Positions 61,890-64,000 of a DNA stretch of 64,000 bases are shown here, piece by piece. The notes beneath the pieces were generated by a model. That model saw nothing but the letters and a program-made list of their open reading frames with translations, was not told the origin of the DNA and did no database searches. The DNA comes from Duganella sp. Root1480D1 (GTDB taxonomy: Bacteria; Pseudomonadota; Gammaproteobacteria; Burkholderiales; Burkholderiaceae_D), in NCBI RefSeq assembly GCF_001427305.1, contig NZ_LMFZ01000048.1:63355-127354 (forward strand). Reading direction: 5' to 3'. Position 1 is the first letter of the stretch, and each line of letters starts with the position of its first letter. The translations under genes and the position numbers were made by a program.

Positions 61890-64000
61890 GTGCATACATC
61901 TATCAAATTGACCGTTATTGGAGCTGCGGTGCTGGCGATTGCCGGCGGGGGCAGCTATTTCTACTATTCTTCGCCGGAGACCAGTGTGGCACCGCGTTTG
62001 CCGGAGCTGGTCAAGCGCGGGCCGGTGCCTACTGAGCGGGCGTGGCCGGCGCGGCTGGAGACTTTGCTGGAGGGCGGGCTGGCGGATCCATACGGCGTGG
62101 CTGCCGACAAGCAGGGCAATGTCTACTACTCCGATGGCGGCGAAAAGAATACGGTATCGGTGCTGGCGCCGGATGGCAGGGTGCATGTGCTGGCTGGAGG
62201 GATCGAGGGCTACCGCGAGGGCATCGGCGCGGCCGCCGCCTTCAACACACCTTCCGGCATCGCTTTGGACAAGCAAGGCAATGTCTACGTCGCCGATACA
62301 GGCAACCATGCCATCCGCAAGATTGCCGCGGATGGCACGGTGTCGACCCTGGCCGGCAATGGCGTTGCCGGTTTCGCGGACGGGCAGGGCGCACAGGCGC
62401 AATTCAATGGGCCCGTGGCCGTGGCGGTCGATGAGGCGGGTGTGGTGTACGTCGCCGATACCTATAATGACCGGATACGCAAGATCGCTCCCGATGGAAC
62501 CGTGACCACGCTGGCAGGCAGTGGAAAGCCAGGCTTCATGGACGGCATCGGCGAGGCCGCGCAGTTCGATACGCCATGCGGCATTGTCGTCGGCAAGGAC
62601 GGCATCTATATTGCCGACACCAGCAACGACGCCGTGCGCCGCATTAATGCGGACGGTTCGGTAGTGACCCTTGCCGTAGCGCCCGAACTGGAAAAAGAGC
62701 CGCTCCTGCGCCGTCCGATGGCGCTGGCGGTGACGCATGATGGTTTTATCTACGTGGCCGTATCGTCCCGCGGCCGTCTGCTGCAACTGGCGCCGGATGG
62801 CAGCCTGGCTGGAATGCCTGATGCTGCGCGGCCCGCCGACCCCGCAACGGGCATCGATGGCAATATCCAGGTCTACGGACCGCGAGGACTTGCGCTGGCA
62901 TCGAACGGCACGCTGATCCTCTCCGACGGCGCTGCACAGCGCCTGCATCGCGTGGTGCACGCCAGTGCGGGCCAGACTCCGGCCATGGCGCAGCCAACGG
63001 CAGTTAACGGTTCCGCACCCGGAGTCACGGCGCCATTGATCGCCACCGCGCACGCAGCGGAGAAGGCGCCGGTGGCCGGCGCGCCGGCGCTCGCCCCAAG
63101 CGAAATCATGACCCTACGCACCCAAGGTGCGATGCCCTGGCCCGTCCTGCCGCAAAACCAGCCGCACGAAGTGGTTGGCCTGATGGGGGAGGTGAGGGGA
63201 AGCTACGACGGCGACAGTCGCCACCACTTCCACGCCGGTCTGGACGTGCAGGCCGATGTCGGCAGCTCCGTGCACGTGGTGGAAAAGGCCAAGGTCAGCG
63301 ACCCGCTTCCCAACTGGGCGTTTGCTTCGCTGGGCGAAGGCATCAACCTCGGCACGACCAGCTACATCCACATGAAGGTTGGCCGGGACAAGAAGAACCG
63401 GGCGCTGGACGAGCGCTTCCAACTCCTGTTGAACGACAAAGGCAAGCCTGAGCGCGTGCGCGTTCGCCGTGGCACGCGCTTTTATGTAGGCGAACAACTG
63501 GGGGTGGTGAACCAGATGGCCCACGTCCACCTCAACCTGTACGACCGCGGCCGCGTGGTGAACCCGCTTGCGTTGCCATTCCCCGGCCTGCGCGATAGCA
63601 TTGCACCGGTGATCCAGGGCATCACCCTGTACGACGCCAACGACAAGCGCTTGCCGGGCAAGAAAGGCAAGCGCCTGGAAGTGTCGCGCAGCCTGGGGGA
63701 AGTGAACGTGGTGGTCGACGCTTTCGACCAGATGGACGGCAACCTTGCGCGGCGCCGCCTCGGCTTATACAAGCTTGGCTACCAGTTGCTGCAAGCGGAC
63801 GGCACGCCACTGGCGGGCTACGAAAAGCCTCGCATCATGCAAACCTATGACGAGCTGCCAAAACAGCGCGAAGCGGTGAAAGTGGTGTACTCCGCCGATA
63901 GCGGCATTACCGTCTATGGCAGCAAGTCCACGCGCTTCACCTACTCACTGTTAAGCCACCTGTCGCAAGGCGAAGTCACGCCCGGCCGCTGGCAGGTCAG
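61890..64000 (+). CDS. NHL beta-propeller protein with M23-like domain, 3' end missing
   Basis: At least 703 residues; the gene runs off the window end. GTG start at 61890, N-terminal membrane anchor (IKLTVIGAAVLAIAGGGSYF). NHL repeats at about 60-300 (ADPYGVAADKQGNVYYSDGG, TPSGIALDKQGNVYVADTGN, DGTVSTLAGNGVAGFADGQG). At about 440-545 a metallopeptidase M23-like site is seen: H and D in HFHAGLDVQADVGSSVHVVE and HxH in MAHVHLNLYD. The SD is poor. Propeller plus M23-like site suggests a periplasmic peptidoglycan- or polymer-binding protein. Confidence 0.75.
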   Translation, partial: MHTSIKLTVIGAAVLAIAGGGSYFYYSSPETSVAPRLPELVKRGPVPTERAWPARLETLLEGGLADPYGVAADKQGNVYYSDGGEKNTVSVLAPDGRVHVLAGGIEGYREGIGAAAAFNTPSGIALDKQGNVYVADTGNHAIRKIAADGTVSTLAGNGVAGFADGQGAQAQFNGPVAVAVDEAGVVYVADTYNDRIRKIAPDGTVTTLAGSGKPGFMDGIGEAAQFDTPCGIVVGKDGIYIADTSNDAVRRINADGSVVTLAVAPELEKEPLLRRPMALAVTHDGFIYVAVSSRGRLLQLAPDGSLAGMPDAARPADPATGIDGNIQVYGPRGLALASNGTLILSDGAAQRLHRVVHASAGQTPAMAQPTAVNGSAPGVTAPLIATAHAAEKAPVAGAPALAPSEIMTLRTQGAMPWPVLPQNQPHEVVGLMGEVRGSYDGDSRHHFHAGLDVQADVGSSVHVVEKAKVSDPLPNWAFASLGEGINLGTTSYIHMKVGRDKKNRALDERFQLLLNDKGKPERVRVRRGTRFYVGEQLGVVNQMAHVHLNLYDRGRVVNPLALPFPGLRDSIAPVIQGITLYDANDKRLPGKKGKRLEVSRSLGEVNVVVDAFDQMDGNLARRRLGLYKLGYQLLQADGTPLAGYEKPRIMQTYDELPKQREAVKVVYSADSGITVYGSKSTRFTYSLLSHLSQGEVTPGRWQV

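Overview
The window is high-GC DNA packed with protein genes, with short intergenic gaps and many 1-4 base start/stop overlaps. The gene content suggests a betaproteobacterium of the Oxalobacteraceae (Massilia/Duganella/Janthinobacterium type). Pointers are a PEP-CTERM protein, YXWGXW-repeat proteins, two methyl-accepting chemotaxis proteins, a ParB/KorB-like regulator and a Tsp/Prc protease. The genus is an inference from gene content only. No IS element, phage gene, CRISPR array or rRNA was seen. The one RNA gene found is a tRNA-Leu(TAA).

Layout. (1) 1-3503: 5' end of trpS, a terminator, a YXWGXW protein with calcium-loop-like repeats, then a secreted amino-acid-ester-hydrolase-like enzyme coupled to a lipoprotein. 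(2) 3555-9201: an accessory island of small same-strand genes, mostly orphans. It includes a stand-alone EF-Tu domain III look-alike, a WGR-like protein and a SUKH/SMI1-like protein, and resembles an array of immunity genes without toxins. (3) 9210-12805: a reverse operon with HD hydrolase, MFS pump, periplasmic binding protein and EamA transporter. (4) 12951-15429: cheW plus a chemoreceptor, and an RNase H-like protein. (5) 15482-22859: a tightly coupled five-gene system, SWIM zinc finger, DUF5691-type protein, MoxR AAA ATPase, DUF5682-type protein and VWA/MIDAS protein. (6) 24051-31365: a double zinc-ribbon SPFH/coiled-coil protein followed at once by a Ser/Thr kinase-coiled coil-FGE-like fusion, then OsmC, pirin and a Cys-rich FHA protein. 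(7) 31517-40995: glycine-zipper protein, M28 peptidase, persulfide-dioxygenase-like enzyme, TonB receptor, and a copper-related run (TolC, multicopper oxidase, CLC transporter). (8) 40984-46704: DUF72, PEP-CTERM protein, lipoprotein, an ABC transporter without a binding protein, tRNA-Leu. (9) 46831-60786: ParB-like protein, penicillin-acylase-family enzyme, two membrane or zinc-ribbon orphans, a CBS/CGL reverse transsulfuration pair, tdk, a HELAH membrane protein, a second chemoreceptor and Prc. (10) 61001-64000: a HicA-like/HTH toxin-antitoxin candidate with a palindrome on its promoter, then a truncated NHL-propeller/M23-like protein.

The most interesting material is the pair of modules in (5) and (6). 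The MoxR-VWA-SWIM-DUF5691-DUF5682 operon combines an ATPase remodeller, a metal-dependent adaptor and a DUF5682 protein that carries both GxxH motifs of the TIKI/TraB/EreA hydrolase superfamily. It is followed about 1.2 kb downstream by an SPFH scaffold, a kinase with a cysteine-less FGE/lectin-like tail, and a possible phosphothreonine reader (FHA). Together they look like an ATP-dependent, kinase-linked stress or conflict apparatus. Their function as one system is inference.

No gene-free stretch exceeds 300 bases. The longest gaps are 23786-24050 (only a weak 8-bp inverted repeat), 60787-61041 (hairpin, terminator, promoter/operator), 58293-58539 (upstream of prc, no clear promoter) and 46376-46620 (promoter and leader of the ABC operon).
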